Assembly (NCBI GenBank): GCA_002355495.1 | Contig: AP017424.1 | Coordinates: 6,637,501 to 6,701,500, forward strand | Direction: 5' to 3' | DNA from: Streptomyces laurentii | GTDB taxonomy: Bacteria; Actinomycetota; Actinomycetes; Streptomycetales; Streptomycetaceae | Length of the DNA stretch: 64,000 bases | In this document: positions 1-7,573 of the stretch, one piece after another | Layout: the number at the start of each line of letters is the position of its first letter | Numbering within the stretch: the first letter of the stretch is position 1 | Made by a program: the position numbers and the translations under genes | Notes under the pieces: generated by a model | What the model saw: only the letters and a program-made list of their open reading frames with translations | Databases searched by the model: none | Told to the model about the DNA's origin: nothing

Positions 1-95
1 CGACATGATCGGAGCACCGGGTCCCGGGCGGCGCACTCCGCCTGGGGCGCCGGCCCTCACCTCCGCGTCCCGTGCCCTTCGAAGGGGAATCCGCC

Positions 96-512
96 ATGTC
101 CCAGGCCCTGCTCACCGGTCTCGCCCGCACCTCCGTGCCGCGCACCGCGCTGCGCCGCTTCCTCGCCCTTGACGCCGTCGTCACCGGCGCGAACGGCATC
201 GCCTACCTCGCCGCCTCCGGCCCGCTCGCCGAACTCCTCGGCGTCGGGCGTACGTTGCTGCTCGGCATCGGCGCCTTCCTCACCGTGTACGCGGCGGGCG
301 TCGCCTGGCTCGCGAGCCGCCCGCGGCCGGCCGCGCTCGGCGTCCGCGCCGTCATCGAGGCCAATCTCGGATGGGTGGTGGCGAGCGTCGCCGCCCTGGT
401 CCTCTGGCTGGAGCCGACCGTCGCGGGCGAGGTCTGGACCCTCCTCCAGGCCGGCACCGTCGCGGGCTTCGCCGCGCTCCAGTGGGCCGCGCTGCGCGCC
501 GCTACGCCGTGA
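96..512 (+). CDS. Small four-helix integral membrane protein
   Basis: A 138-residue hydrophobic protein of unknown function. Four membrane segments are visible at roughly residues 18-38, 49-68, 78-99 and 106-127, with little soluble sequence between them, so it should lie almost wholly in the cytoplasmic membrane. The ATG at 96 is preferred over the in-frame GTG at 72 because GAAGGGGAA sits about seven bases upstream of the ATG. Its 3' end overlaps the convergent XRE regulator by 11 bp. I do not recognise a named family. Confidence 0.75.
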   Translation: MSQALLTGLARTSVPRTALRRFLALDAVVTGANGIAYLAASGPLAELLGVGRTLLLGIGAFLTVYAAGVAWLASRPRPAALGVRAVIEANLGWVVASVAALVLWLEPTVAGEVWTLLQAGTVAGFAALQWAALRAATP

Positions 513-1323
513 GCGACCGCAGATAGGAGACCGTCGCCTCGTCGGCCGGGAGCATCGTCTCGATGGCCAGCTCGGCGACGGTCACGTCCATCGGCGTGTT
601 GAAGGTCGAGATGGACGACACGAACGACAGCAGCCGGCCATCGTGTTCGATCCGCAGCGGCAGCGCGAAGTACGGGTAGGGCTCCGGGTCCTCCCGGTCG
701 TCCGGGTCCGTGGTGCCCTCGGGCAGCGGGTACGCCGCCACCTCCTCGTACAGCGCGCGCAGCGCCGACGAACGGGCCAATGCGATCTGACGCTCCATCT
801 GGGCCAGCAGATGGCCCCGCCATTCGCGCAGATTGCGGATGCGCGGCGCGAGACCCTGCGGGTGCAGGGTGATCCGCATGGCGTTCAGCGGCGGGGTCAG
901 CAGATGCTCGGGCAGACCGGTGAGGAACGCCTGCATGCCCTGATTGGCCGCCACCACGGTGTACGTGCCGTCGACGACGATCGCCGGATACGGCTCGTAG
1001 CCCCGCAGCAGCCGCTCGATGCCCTCCCGCAGCGTGTCGAGCCGCGGGTCGTCGAGGGCGGACTCCGCGTAGCGCGGGGCGTAACCCGCCGCGAGCAGCA
1101 GGGCGTTGCGCTCGCGCACCGGTACGTCGAGGTGTTCGGCGAGCCGCAGCACCATCTCCTCGCTGGGCCGCGAGCGGCCGTTCTCGACGAAGGAGATGTG
1201 CCGTGCGGACGAGTCGGCGCGCAGCGCCAGCTCCAGTTGGCTCAGCCGCCGCCGCAGCCGCCAGCGGCGCAGCAGCGGGCCCACGCTCGTACTCACACTC
1301 GTGTCGGTCGCGACAGTCGTCAT
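502..1323 (-). CDS. XRE-family regulator with MmyB-like ligand-binding domain
   Basis: A 273-residue transcriptional regulator. Residues about 15-72 form an XRE helix-turn-helix (LSQLELALRAD, then HISFVENGRSRPS, a typical recognition helix). The remainder (about 95-265, with the AANQGMQAFL and ALPLRIEHDGR segments) matches the MmyB-like ligand-binding domain found behind XRE domains in actinobacteria. I chose the ATG at 1323; upstream in-frame codons extend into the intergenic region shared with the divergent pterin dehydratase. It may control that gene or its own promoter. The ligand is unknown. Confidence 0.87.
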   Translation of the reverse strand: MTTVATDTSVSTSVGPLLRRWRLRRRLSQLELALRADSSARHISFVENGRSRPSEEMVLRLAEHLDVPVRERNALLLAAGYAPRYAESALDDPRLDTLREGIERLLRGYEPYPAIVVDGTYTVVAANQGMQAFLTGLPEHLLTPPLNAMRITLHPQGLAPRIRNLREWRGHLLAQMERQIALARSSALRALYEEVAAYPLPEGTTDPDDREDPEPYPYFALPLRIEHDGRLLSFVSSISTFNTPMDVTVAELAIETMLPADEATVSYLRSLTA

Positions 1324-1436
1324 GGGCAGACGGTATCCCAGAGGGGGACCGGGTATTTTTCGACCAGGACCGTTCTCCGTCCCCACTGTCATCGCCGGCG
1401 TCACCGCCGTCCCGTCGCTATCGGAGGGAGCACCAC

Positions 1437-1742
1437 GTGCCCACAGAACCCCTGTCGCAGAAGGAGATCGAGGACCGGCTGCGGGAGCTGCCCGGCTGGT
1501 CCGTCACCGACAGCCGGCTCACCCGCGACTACCGTCTCGCCGACCACTTCGCGGCCACCGCCTTCGTCGTCCACATCGCCCAGATCCAGCAGGAGTTGGA
1601 CCACCACAGCGATCTGACGCTCGGGTACGACACCGTCGCGGTCTCCGTGCACACCCACTCGGCGGGCGGCGCCCTCACGGAGAAGGACTTCGCCCTCGCC
1701 GAACGGGTCCGGGCGGCGGCCCCGGGGCACGGGGCGGCGTGA
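1437..1742 (+). CDS. 4a-hydroxytetrahydrobiopterin dehydratase (pterin carbinolamine dehydratase)
   Basis: A 101-residue cytoplasmic enzyme of the PCD/DCoH family, which dehydrates 4a-hydroxytetrahydrobiopterin to quinonoid dihydrobiopterin during recycling of the cofactor used by aromatic amino acid hydroxylases. The family signature is clear: LPGWSV near residue 20, then the LDHHSDLTLGYDTVAVSVHTHS block with its conserved histidines, then GGALTEKDFALA. Length is normal for the family. The GTG at 1437 is supported by a GGAGGGA ribosome-binding site at 1423-1429. No aromatic hydroxylase is nearby. Its stop overlaps the next gene in a GTGA arrangement. Confidence 0.93.
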   Translation: MPTEPLSQKEIEDRLRELPGWSVTDSRLTRDYRLADHFAATAFVVHIAQIQQELDHHSDLTLGYDTVAVSVHTHSAGGALTEKDFALAERVRAAAPGHGAA

Positions 1743-2566
1743 CCGGACCCATGACCTCACCCCGTATATCCGGCTCGCGGGCCCACTCGACCGGGCCCGC
1801 GGCCGTGCGTGATCGTGACCCCGCCACCGTGCTCGACTACGAGACCGAAGCCGCGCACTACGACGAGACCCGGGGCGGGGTGCCGCGCGCCGAGGCCGCG
1901 GCCGCCGCCGTGCGCGGACTCCTGCCGCCCGGCACCCGCACCCTGCTCGACCTCGCCTGCGGCACCGGCCTCGTCACCGAACGCCTGGCCCGGCCCGGAC
2001 TCGCCGTGTACGGCGCCGACGCCGCCCACGCCATGCTGCGCGCCGCCGCCGGCCGGCTGCCCGGCCGGACCGTGCGCGCCGACGCCCGCCGGCTGCCCCT
2101 GCCGGACGGTGCCCTCGACGCGGTCAGCGCGGTCTGGCTGCTGCATCTGGTGCCGTTCGCCGAGGAGATCGTCGCCGAGGCGGCGCGGGTGCTGCGGCCC
2201 GGCGGCGTGTTCGTCGCCACCGTCGACAAGGACGCGGCGCACGACGTCGGCAGCGACATCGACGCCGTGCTCCGCCCGTACCGGAGCGGCGACGCGGGGA
2301 CGGACCGGGCCGACAGGATCAGCGGATACGCCGCCGCCCACGGCCTCGAACCCGCGCCCGGCACCGTCTTCACCGGGCACGGCCAGGGCACCACCCCGCG
2401 CGACACCGCCGGCAAGCTGCGGCGCGGCTACTACGCCTCCTGGTTCCGGGGTACCGGGGCCGACGTGGAGACGCTGTGCGCCGCGCTGGCCGCGCTGCCG
2501 GACCAGGACCGGCGCCGCCCCGACCCGGCGTACCGGCTGGCCCCGTTCGTCAAGCGAGCCGCGTAG
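1739..2566 (+). CDS. Class I SAM-dependent methyltransferase
   Basis: A 275-residue methyltransferase of the Methyltransf_11 type. Motif I is LLDLACGTGLVTERL (about residues 70-84), followed by an acidic residue in YGADAAHAM, and VLRPGGVFVATVDKD as motif III. The substrate is unknown. The GTG at 1739 overlaps the stop of the pterin dehydratase (GTGA), suggesting translational coupling; an ATG at 1751 is an alternative start. The 3' end lies about 55 bp from the left end of the IS element. Before that insertion, this gene probably overlapped the convergent DUF1579-like gene by a few codons. Confidence 0.87.
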   Translation: MTGPMTSPRISGSRAHSTGPAAVRDRDPATVLDYETEAAHYDETRGGVPRAEAAAAAVRGLLPPGTRTLLDLACGTGLVTERLARPGLAVYGADAAHAMLRAAAGRLPGRTVRADARRLPLPDGALDAVSAVWLLHLVPFAEEIVAEAARVLRPGGVFVATVDKDAAHDVGSDIDAVLRPYRSGDAGTDRADRISGYAAAHGLEPAPGTVFTGHGQGTTPRDTAGKLRRGYYASWFRGTGADVETLCAALAALPDQDRRRPDPAYRLAPFVKRAA

Positions 2567-2640
2567 CCGGCCTCGCCTCCGCCGCGGCCGGGTGCGGGCC
2601 CGGGACGCGGCGGAGATCCATCCCTGATCTTGCGTGGGTA

Positions 2641-2660
2641 TCCCCGGCTTCAGCAGGGGA
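2641..2660. repeat. IS left-end hairpin
   Basis: TCCCC at 2641-2645 pairs with GGGGA at 2656-2660. After a G-A mismatch, GC at 2647-2648 pairs with GC at 2653-2654 around a TTCA loop. This is the expected TnpA recognition hairpin, about 19 bp inside the inferred left end. Confidence 0.65.
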
Positions 2661-2724
2661 GGGAAACGCATCCTCGGGCCGGAGGCGCGAAGCGGCGGAG
2701 TTCTCTGCGTCTTTGGGTTGACGG

Positions 2725-3153
2725 TCAGACGGGTCGCTTCTGTCCTTCGATGTACTGGCGGATAACGGTCAGCGGTGCGCCGCCGCAGGACCCGGCGAAG
2801 TATGAGCGGGACCAGAACGTCGAGCCCATGCCGATCCGGCTGATCCGGCCGGTGTACTCCGCCCGCAGATACCGGGAGCTGACGCCCTTGAGCGAGTTGA
2901 TCAGCTTCGACAGGGCGACCTTCGGCGGGTAGTGCACCAGCAGGTGGACATGGTCGGCTTCGCCGTTGAACTCGCGCAGCTCGGTCTCGAAGCTGCCGCA
3001 TACCTCCCGCATGATCTCTTCACACCGCTTGAGCATGTGGTCGTCGAACACATCACGCCGGTATTTCGTAACGAACACCAAGTGTGCATGGAGGTTATAG
3101 GCTACGTGACGTCCGGTACGGATATCGGGGTTTGGTTCCCAGCGTGGTGACAT
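2725..3153 (-). CDS. tnpA: IS200/IS605 transposase TnpA (Y1 HUH)
   Basis: A 142-residue single-strand transposase. The HUH metal-binding motif is ADHVHLLVH (His68 and His70), and the catalytic tyrosine is Tyr134 in the C-terminal VIRQYIEGQ helix. Length is normal, nothing is truncated, and both catalytic elements are present, so it may be active. It cuts and rejoins single-stranded DNA at subterminal hairpins. Transcription diverges from tnpB across about 50 bp. I see no convincing ribosome-binding site in front of the ATG. Confidence 0.95.
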   Translation of the reverse strand: MSPRWEPNPDIRTGRHVAYNLHAHLVFVTKYRRDVFDDHMLKRCEEIMREVCGSFETELREFNGEADHVHLLVHYPPKVALSKLINSLKGVSSRYLRAEYTGRISRIGMGSTFWSRSYFAGSCGGAPLTVIRQYIEGQKRPV

Positions 3154-3203
3154 ACGCCAAATGTAGTGTGATCAAGCTGACTTGACCGAAGGGGGTGGGC
3201 TGG

Positions 3204-4418
3204 GTGATCCGTGCGTACAAGTTCCTCATGCGGCCCACCGCGGGCCAGGCGATCGCGCTCGGCGAGATGCTGCGTGATCACTGCTCGCTCTACAACGGGG
3301 CCTTGCAGGAACGCCGTGACGCGTACCGGCACGTTTCGAAGACGAGCGTCAAGTACGGGATGCAGTCCGCGCAGCTCAAGGAGATCCGGGTGTTCGATCC
3401 GGAGCGTCAGGGACGCTGGTCCTTCTCCTCGCAGCAGGCGACGCTTCGTCGTCTGGACAAGGCATTCCAGGCGTTCTTCCGCCGGATCAAGGCCGGTGAC
3501 ACTCCGGGCTACCCGCGTTTTCGCGGGGTGAACTGGTTCGACACGGTGGACTTCCCCAGGGACGGCGACGGCTGCCGGTGGGACTCCACCCCGCACGACC
3601 CCGTCACCCGAGTCCGCTTCCAGGGCGTCGGGCACGTCAGGGTCAACCAGCACCGCGCGGTGGTCGGCAAGGTCAAGACCGTGTCGGTCAAGCGTGAGGG
3701 ACGTAAGTGGTTCGTCGTGCTCACTGCCGAGCAGGAGCGGTCCGAGCCGCTTCCCGCGACGGGCAGTGCGGTCGGGATCGACCTGGGTATCGCCTCGTTC
3801 CTCACCACGTCCAGCGGCGAGCACATCGCAAACCCGCGCTACGCCCGCAAGGCTGCCAAGAGGCTCGAAGCGGCACAGCAGGCGCTCAGCCGGTTCCCCC
3901 GCTGCAAGGCCAAGGACCGCACCCGCAATCATCAGCGCGCCGTGGAGAAGGTCGCGGCCCTGCATGGCAAGGTGCGTCGCCAGCGCCTCGACCACGCGCA
4001 CAAGACCGCGCTCGACCTGGTCCGCGAACACGACTTCATCGCGCATGAAGACCTCAAGATCCGCAACATGAGCAAGGCCCCCGCGCCGAAGCCCGACCCC
4101 GACCAGCCGGGCGGCTTCCTGCCCAACGGGGCCTCGTCCAAGGCTGGGCTGAACCGCTCGATCGCTGATGCCGGGTGGGGGGTGTTCCTCGCGATCCTGA
4201 ACGCAAAGGCTGAGAGTGCCGGGCGGGAAGTGATGGCCGTGGACCCCCGCGACACCTCACGGCGGTGCCCCGAATGCGGGCACACCGCCAAGAAGAACCG
4301 GCCCACACAGGAGAAGTTCCACTGTCAGGCGTGCGGCCACAACGCGCACGCCGACACGGTGGGCGCCCTCAACGTTCTACGGGCCGGGCTGGTCCGTCGC
4401 GACGCCAACCAGTCATAG
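3204..4418 (+). CDS. tnpB: TnpB RNA-guided nuclease of the IS605 element
   Basis: A 404-residue TnpB protein. The RuvC-like triad is intact: Asp193 in GIDLGI, Glu282 in AHEDLKI, and Asp384 in NAHADTVGALNVLRAG. A four-cysteine zinc finger (Cys355, 358, 374, 377 in CPEC and CQAC) lies between the last two. Family members cut DNA next to a target-adjacent motif using an RNA made from the 3' end of the element, which favours element retention. The GTG at 3204 is preferred because GAAGGGGG (3189-3195) precedes it by about eight bases; a GTG at 3195 is in frame. The last codons overlap the rewritten end of the convergent gene. Confidence 0.95.
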   Translation: MIRAYKFLMRPTAGQAIALGEMLRDHCSLYNGALQERRDAYRHVSKTSVKYGMQSAQLKEIRVFDPERQGRWSFSSQQATLRRLDKAFQAFFRRIKAGDTPGYPRFRGVNWFDTVDFPRDGDGCRWDSTPHDPVTRVRFQGVGHVRVNQHRAVVGKVKTVSVKREGRKWFVVLTAEQERSEPLPATGSAVGIDLGIASFLTTSSGEHIANPRYARKAAKRLEAAQQALSRFPRCKAKDRTRNHQRAVEKVAALHGKVRRQRLDHAHKTALDLVREHDFIAHEDLKIRNMSKAPAPKPDPDQPGGFLPNGASSKAGLNRSIADAGWGVFLAILNAKAESAGREVMAVDPRDTSRRCPECGHTAKKNRPTQEKFHCQACGHNAHADTVGALNVLRAGLVRRDANQS

Positions 4419-4474
4419 CGAGAAGCCCCCTCGTTCACGAGGGGGAGGAGTCACCACCCAGTTCACGACCCACG
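4300..4474 (+). ncRNA. Candidate omega (reRNA) guide RNA of TnpB
   Basis: By analogy with characterised IS605 elements, the TnpB guide RNA should span the 3' end of tnpB and the right-end hairpin (4426-4445), then run into flanking DNA, whose first 16-20 bases (from about 4455) act as the guide. The hairpin is seen directly. The transcript and its 5' limit are inferred, and the coordinates are only indicative. Confidence 0.35.
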
Positions 4475-4895
4475 CCTCGGTCCCGGCCGGGGCGAACGCC
4501 TGCTCCCAGCGGGCGGTGTCCGGGCCGATCCCCGACCAGCGGAACCGGACCCGCACCGGCGTGCCCCGGTAGTGGTCGTCGCCGAGGAACACCCCGGTAC
4601 CGTCCGCGCCGAACCGGCCCCGGACCGGCGGGTCCAGCCGTCCGGTGCGGCTGTCGGACCAGTTGAGCGTCCACTCGCCGGTATCCGGCTCGTACAGCCG
4701 CAGCGTCATCCCGCTGAAGTCCCGTGACGGGAACACGATGTCGTCGACATGGGCACGGCCGTCCCGGAACAGCCGGCCGGCGGTGTGCCCGTCGAACTCG
4801 TCCCAGCCGCTGTCCGGGTCGAGGCAGTCGACAAGGCGGCGGTTGCGGACGGTCCACGCGCCGTCGAAGAAGCCGAAGCCGTACTCCTCCGTCAC
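4413..4895 (-). CDS. DUF1579-like protein, C-terminus rewritten by the IS
   Basis: A 160-residue protein resembling the DUF1579 family (FDGAWTVRNRR, GWDEFDGHTAGRLF, LRLYEPDTGEWTLNWSDSRTG, VRVRFRWSGIGPDTARWEQAF). The native sequence stops at about EAWVVNWV. The last twelve or so residues (TPPPRERGGFSL) and the TGA at 4413-4415 are read from the right end of the IS, including its hairpin. The GTG at 4895 overlaps the upstream stop (GTGA), so the two genes are translationally coupled. Only the C-terminal tail is changed, so function may persist. The biochemical role is unknown. Confidence 0.85.
   Translation of the reverse strand: MTEEYGFGFFDGAWTVRNRRLVDCLDPDSGWDEFDGHTAGRLFRDGRAHVDDIVFPSRDFSGMTLRLYEPDTGEWTLNWSDSRTGRLDPPVRGRFGADGTGVFLGDDHYRGTPVRVRFRWSGIGPDTARWEQAFAPAGTEAWVVNWVVTPPPRERGGFSL
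4426..4445. repeat. IS right-end hairpin
   Basis: A perfect 8-bp stem, CCCCCTCG at 4426-4433 and CGAGGGGG at 4438-4445, closes on a TTCA loop. It lies about nine bases inside the inferred right end and shares its loop and C-rich arm with the left-end hairpin. Confidence 0.75.
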
Positions 4896-5431
4896 GCCGG
4901 CACCTGCCGGCCATGGGGGAGGGCCGTGCCCGGGTGGCGCGGCCCGGTGGTGCCGGAACGCAGCGAGTCCGCGACGTAGCCGGCCAGATCGGGCACCTCC
5001 GGGGCCAGCATGTGCCGTACCCAGGCGTTCCGTTCGTGGTCGAGCGGGGCCAGTTCCCAGACGCAGCCGATCCAGAAGCGCTCGTGCGCGATCCCCGCGC
5101 CGGTGAGCCGGACGAAGTGGGTCGGGTCGGTGTCGGGGCAGTCCAGCGCGGGCTGACCCGCCGCCGCGCCCGCGAAGCGCAGGACGTTGTCCCACACCCA
5201 GCTGTAGAGGTTCAGATACGCGCCGGTGTCACCGCCCCGGTGCAGCACCGCGAAGCTCGCGGCCGGCGTGCCGTCGGGTTCCGGCAGCAGTTCCGGCAGC
5301 ATGGCGAAGGCCGCCCGCTCCACCTCCGGCGCGATGCCCGCCGGGTCGTCGGTGACGTGGTAGCGCTTGATGTGCCGGCCGCCGATGTCGACCGGATCCC
5401 GGACGACGAGGTACTTCTCCGTGAAAGCCAT
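4892..5431 (-). CDS. Conserved hypothetical protein, first gene of WYL-linked operon
   Basis: A 179-residue soluble protein with no domain I can name. It is rich in tryptophan and acidic residues (YLNLYSWVWDNVLRFAG, HERFWIGCVWELAPLDHERNAWVRHML). There is no signal peptide or membrane helix. The ATG at 5431 follows a promoter region holding a perfect inverted repeat shared with the divergent WYL regulator. The gene is coupled by GTGA overlap to the DUF1579-like gene, so the two probably act together under that regulator. Confidence 0.75.
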   Translation of the reverse strand: MAFTEKYLVVRDPVDIGGRHIKRYHVTDDPAGIAPEVERAAFAMLPELLPEPDGTPAASFAVLHRGGDTGAYLNLYSWVWDNVLRFAGAAAGQPALDCPDTDPTHFVRLTGAGIAHERFWIGCVWELAPLDHERNAWVRHMLAPEVPDLAGYVADSLRSGTTGPRHPGTALPHGRQVPA

Positions 5432-5451
5432 GGCTGGACTGTAGGAGCGGT

Positions 5452-5474
5452 CCACTGACACCTTGTGTCAGTGG
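5452..5474. promoter_or_regulatory. Perfect 23-bp palindrome, probable WYL-regulator operator
   Basis: CCACTGACAC at 5452-5461 and GTGTCAGTGG at 5465-5474 are exact reverse complements separated by CTT. The site lies between the divergent 5431 and 5536 start codons, only 20 bp upstream of the minus-strand ATG. That placement fits repression by the neighbouring YafY/WYL regulator, and TGACA-TGTCA half-sites are a plausible target for this class. Confidence 0.75.
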
Positions 5475-5535
5475 AAAACGAGGAATCGGCGGAGCCGGCG
5501 CGCACGGTGAAGCCGGTGGAAGGGGTGCGGTCGGG

Positions 5536-6504
5536 GTGAGATCCAGCCGTTTGCTCTCGATCCTGCTGCTTCTGCGGACCCGGGACCGGATGACCGCCGC
5601 CGAGCTGGCCGCCGAACTGGAGGTGTCCGTCCGGACCGTCTACCGGGACGTCGAGGCCCTGCACGCCGCCGGGGTGCCGCTGTACGGGGACGCGGGGCAC
5701 CGGGGCGGCTACCGGCTGCTCGGCGGTGGCGGGCCGGGAGCCCGGCTCACCGACCTGTACGCGCCCGAGGCCGAGGCGCTGGTGCTGGCGGGGCTGCCGG
5801 CGGCGGCCGACGGGCTGGGGCTCGGCGGCTCCTTCGCCGACGCCCGGCGCAAACTGCGCGCCGCCCTGCCGCCGCCGCTGCGCGAGCACGTCGACCGGCT
5901 GCGCACCCGCTTCCACATCGACGTCGACGGCTGGTACGCCGACGACCACGCCGTCGCGGCCCCGTACCTGCCGCAGGTCGCCGACGCCGTCCGCGCGGGC
6001 CTCGTACTCGCCGTGCGCTACCGCCGCTGGCGCGAACCGACCGACGTCGACCGGCGGCTCGCGCCGTACGGCCTGGTCCTGAAGGCCGGCCGCTGGTACC
6101 TGATCGCCGGTCCGGACCCCCGGACCTACCGGGTCGACCAGATCCTCGGCCTCTCCCTCACCGACGAACCCGTCGTGATTCCCCCGGAGTTCGACCTGGC
6201 CACGTACTGGCGGGACGCCCAACGCGACTTCCACGACCGCCTGCACCGGGGCGAGGCGGTGGTCCGTGTCTCCCCGCGCGGTGCCGCCCGCCTGACCGGC
6301 GCCGCCGCCCGCGCGGTCACGGAACACGGCACCGCCGAACCCGACGGCTGGATCCGCGCCACCCTGCCCGTGGAGGGCCCCGACCACGCGTACGGCATGC
6401 TGCTCGCCCTCGGCACGGAGGTGGAAGTACTCGGCCCCGAGGAGCTACGGACCCGCATCGCCGCCACCGTCACAGCCCTCGCCGCCCGGTACGCCTCCTC
6501 CTGA
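5536..6504 (+). CDS. YafY-type WYL-domain transcriptional regulator
   Basis: A 322-residue regulator. Residues 1-60 form a DeoR-like winged helix-turn-helix (RLLSILLLLRTRDRMTAAELAAELEVSVRTVYRDVEAL), residues about 140-215 a WYL sensor domain (LVLAVRYRRW, LAPYGLVLKAGRWYLIAG), and the rest a C-terminal extension typical of WYL proteins. In this group WYL is thought to sense a ligand or nucleic acid. It is transcribed divergently from the 4892-5431 gene across the 23-bp palindrome, so local control and autoregulation are likely. GTG start. Confidence 0.9.
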   Translation: MRSSRLLSILLLLRTRDRMTAAELAAELEVSVRTVYRDVEALHAAGVPLYGDAGHRGGYRLLGGGGPGARLTDLYAPEAEALVLAGLPAAADGLGLGGSFADARRKLRAALPPPLREHVDRLRTRFHIDVDGWYADDHAVAAPYLPQVADAVRAGLVLAVRYRRWREPTDVDRRLAPYGLVLKAGRWYLIAGPDPRTYRVDQILGLSLTDEPVVIPPEFDLATYWRDAQRDFHDRLHRGEAVVRVSPRGAARLTGAAARAVTEHGTAEPDGWIRATLPVEGPDHAYGMLLALGTEVEVLGPEELRTRIAATVTALAARYASS

Positions 6505-6595
6505 ACTCCCCTCCGCCGAGGCCGGGCGGGCGACCGACCCGCCCTGGCCCATTCGGCGACAGCCGATCGGGAGATTGATCATCGCTGGTGGTCCG

Positions 6596-7453
6596 TCAGG
6601 GATGCGCGCTTTCAGGCGCGGGGGCCAGAAGCCGTCGCAAGGCGGTCGGTGTGTGGTCGAGGTATTGGCGCATGGTGCGGGTGAGGTGGGCCTGGTCGGC
6701 GTATCCGAGGTCGGCGGCGAGGGCGCTGAGACTGGTCTCGCCGGCCTCCAGGCGGTCCAGGGCCCGGCCGATGCGGACGCGGTGGCGATAGCGGGTCACC
6801 GAGACGCCGAGGTGGCGCGGGAACGCCCGGCTCAGGCGGGAGGGAGAGACACCGAGCGAATCGGCCAGCGCGAACAGCGTGTCCGCGGACGGGTCTCCTT
6901 CGGCGATCGCCTCGCGAGCAGCCGCCACGAGACTCCGGTCGCGGTCCACGGACGCGTTGCCGAGCGGGGTCGGTCCGGTGGCGCCGCGGCTGACGACCGT
7001 CGACAGCAGACCCAGCAGTTCCTCGGCGGTCGCGTAGTCGACGTCGTCGGAACGGGCGGCGGTGAGCAGGCGCCGGTGGGCCAGGTCGATCCTCGGGTCG
7101 ATGTAGATCGTCCGCGCGGTCGGTCCGCTGTCGCCGGCCAGGGAACGCCACAGCCGCGGTGTCACGCTGATCGACGTGCAGACGTCGCCCCCGGCAGGGT
7201 GAGCGAAGCTCTCCTCTTCGCCCGGGACGCCCACGTAGGCCAGGGTCGTGTCGACGTCGGCGGGTACGCCGGCCGCCCTCCTGCGGAACAGTCCGCGGCG
7301 CACGAGCACCACCCGGTAGTCGGCACGTACCTCGGGCGCCGACCAGCGGGTGTGGTCGGCACGGCAGGACACCGCGCTGATGCCGAAGTCGGGGCGGGCG
7401 GCGACAGGAACGGAGGTGAGCATCCTTCGCACGTTACGGGCCGGGTCTGACAT
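6596..7453 (-). CDS. AraC-family transcriptional regulator
   Basis: A 285-residue regulator with a poorly conserved N-terminal sensing region (about 1-170) and a C-terminal pair of AraC helix-turn-helices at about 190-275 (LADSLGVSPSRLSRAFPRHLGVSVTRYRHRVRIGRAL, then LAADLGYADQAHLTRTMRQYL). It is divergent from the VOC/SRPBCC gene pair and may control it. The start is uncertain: an ATG at 7423 is also in frame, and neither has a good ribosome-binding site. The inducer cannot be predicted. Confidence 0.87.
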   Translation of the reverse strand: MSDPARNVRRMLTSVPVAARPDFGISAVSCRADHTRWSAPEVRADYRVVLVRRGLFRRRAAGVPADVDTTLAYVGVPGEEESFAHPAGGDVCTSISVTPRLWRSLAGDSGPTARTIYIDPRIDLAHRRLLTAARSDDVDYATAEELLGLLSTVVSRGATGPTPLGNASVDRDRSLVAAAREAIAEGDPSADTLFALADSLGVSPSRLSRAFPRHLGVSVTRYRHRVRIGRALDRLEAGETSLSALAADLGYADQAHLTRTMRQYLDHTPTALRRLLAPAPESAHP

Positions 7454-7573
7454 TGATACGCGTAGCGGGTTTCAGTCGCGCAAGGATGTTCAAGACCCGG
7501 GCGGGGCCGCTGGGCCAGGCTCCTCATCGAAGCCCGTGAGGCTTCCTGCCGTTCACGAATTTGGAGCCCGCAC

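Larger units (their letters stand above)
2622..4454. mobile_element. IS200/IS605-family insertion sequence with divergent tnpA and tnpB
   Basis: An element of about 1,833 bp carrying a Y1 transposase (minus strand) and TnpB (plus strand), transcribed divergently. It has no inverted repeats and no target duplication, as expected for the family. Subterminal hairpins mark both ends: TCCCC/GGGGA at 2641-2660 and CCCCCTCG/CGAGGGGG at 4426-4445, both closing on a TTCA loop. The ends were set by inference: removing 2622-4454 joins flanks that restore an in-frame C-terminus for the minus-strand DUF1579-like gene. Each boundary is uncertain by one to three bases. Confidence 0.86.

Noticed and set aside
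169..1617. Long plus-strand frame antisense to the XRE regulator
   Set aside because: Composition is Arg/Pro/Ser-rich, with no domain; it is the usual GC-bias shadow of the minus-strand gene.
2567..2621. Target-site duplication flanking the IS
   Set aside because: None is visible, as expected for IS200/IS605 elements, which insert without duplication.
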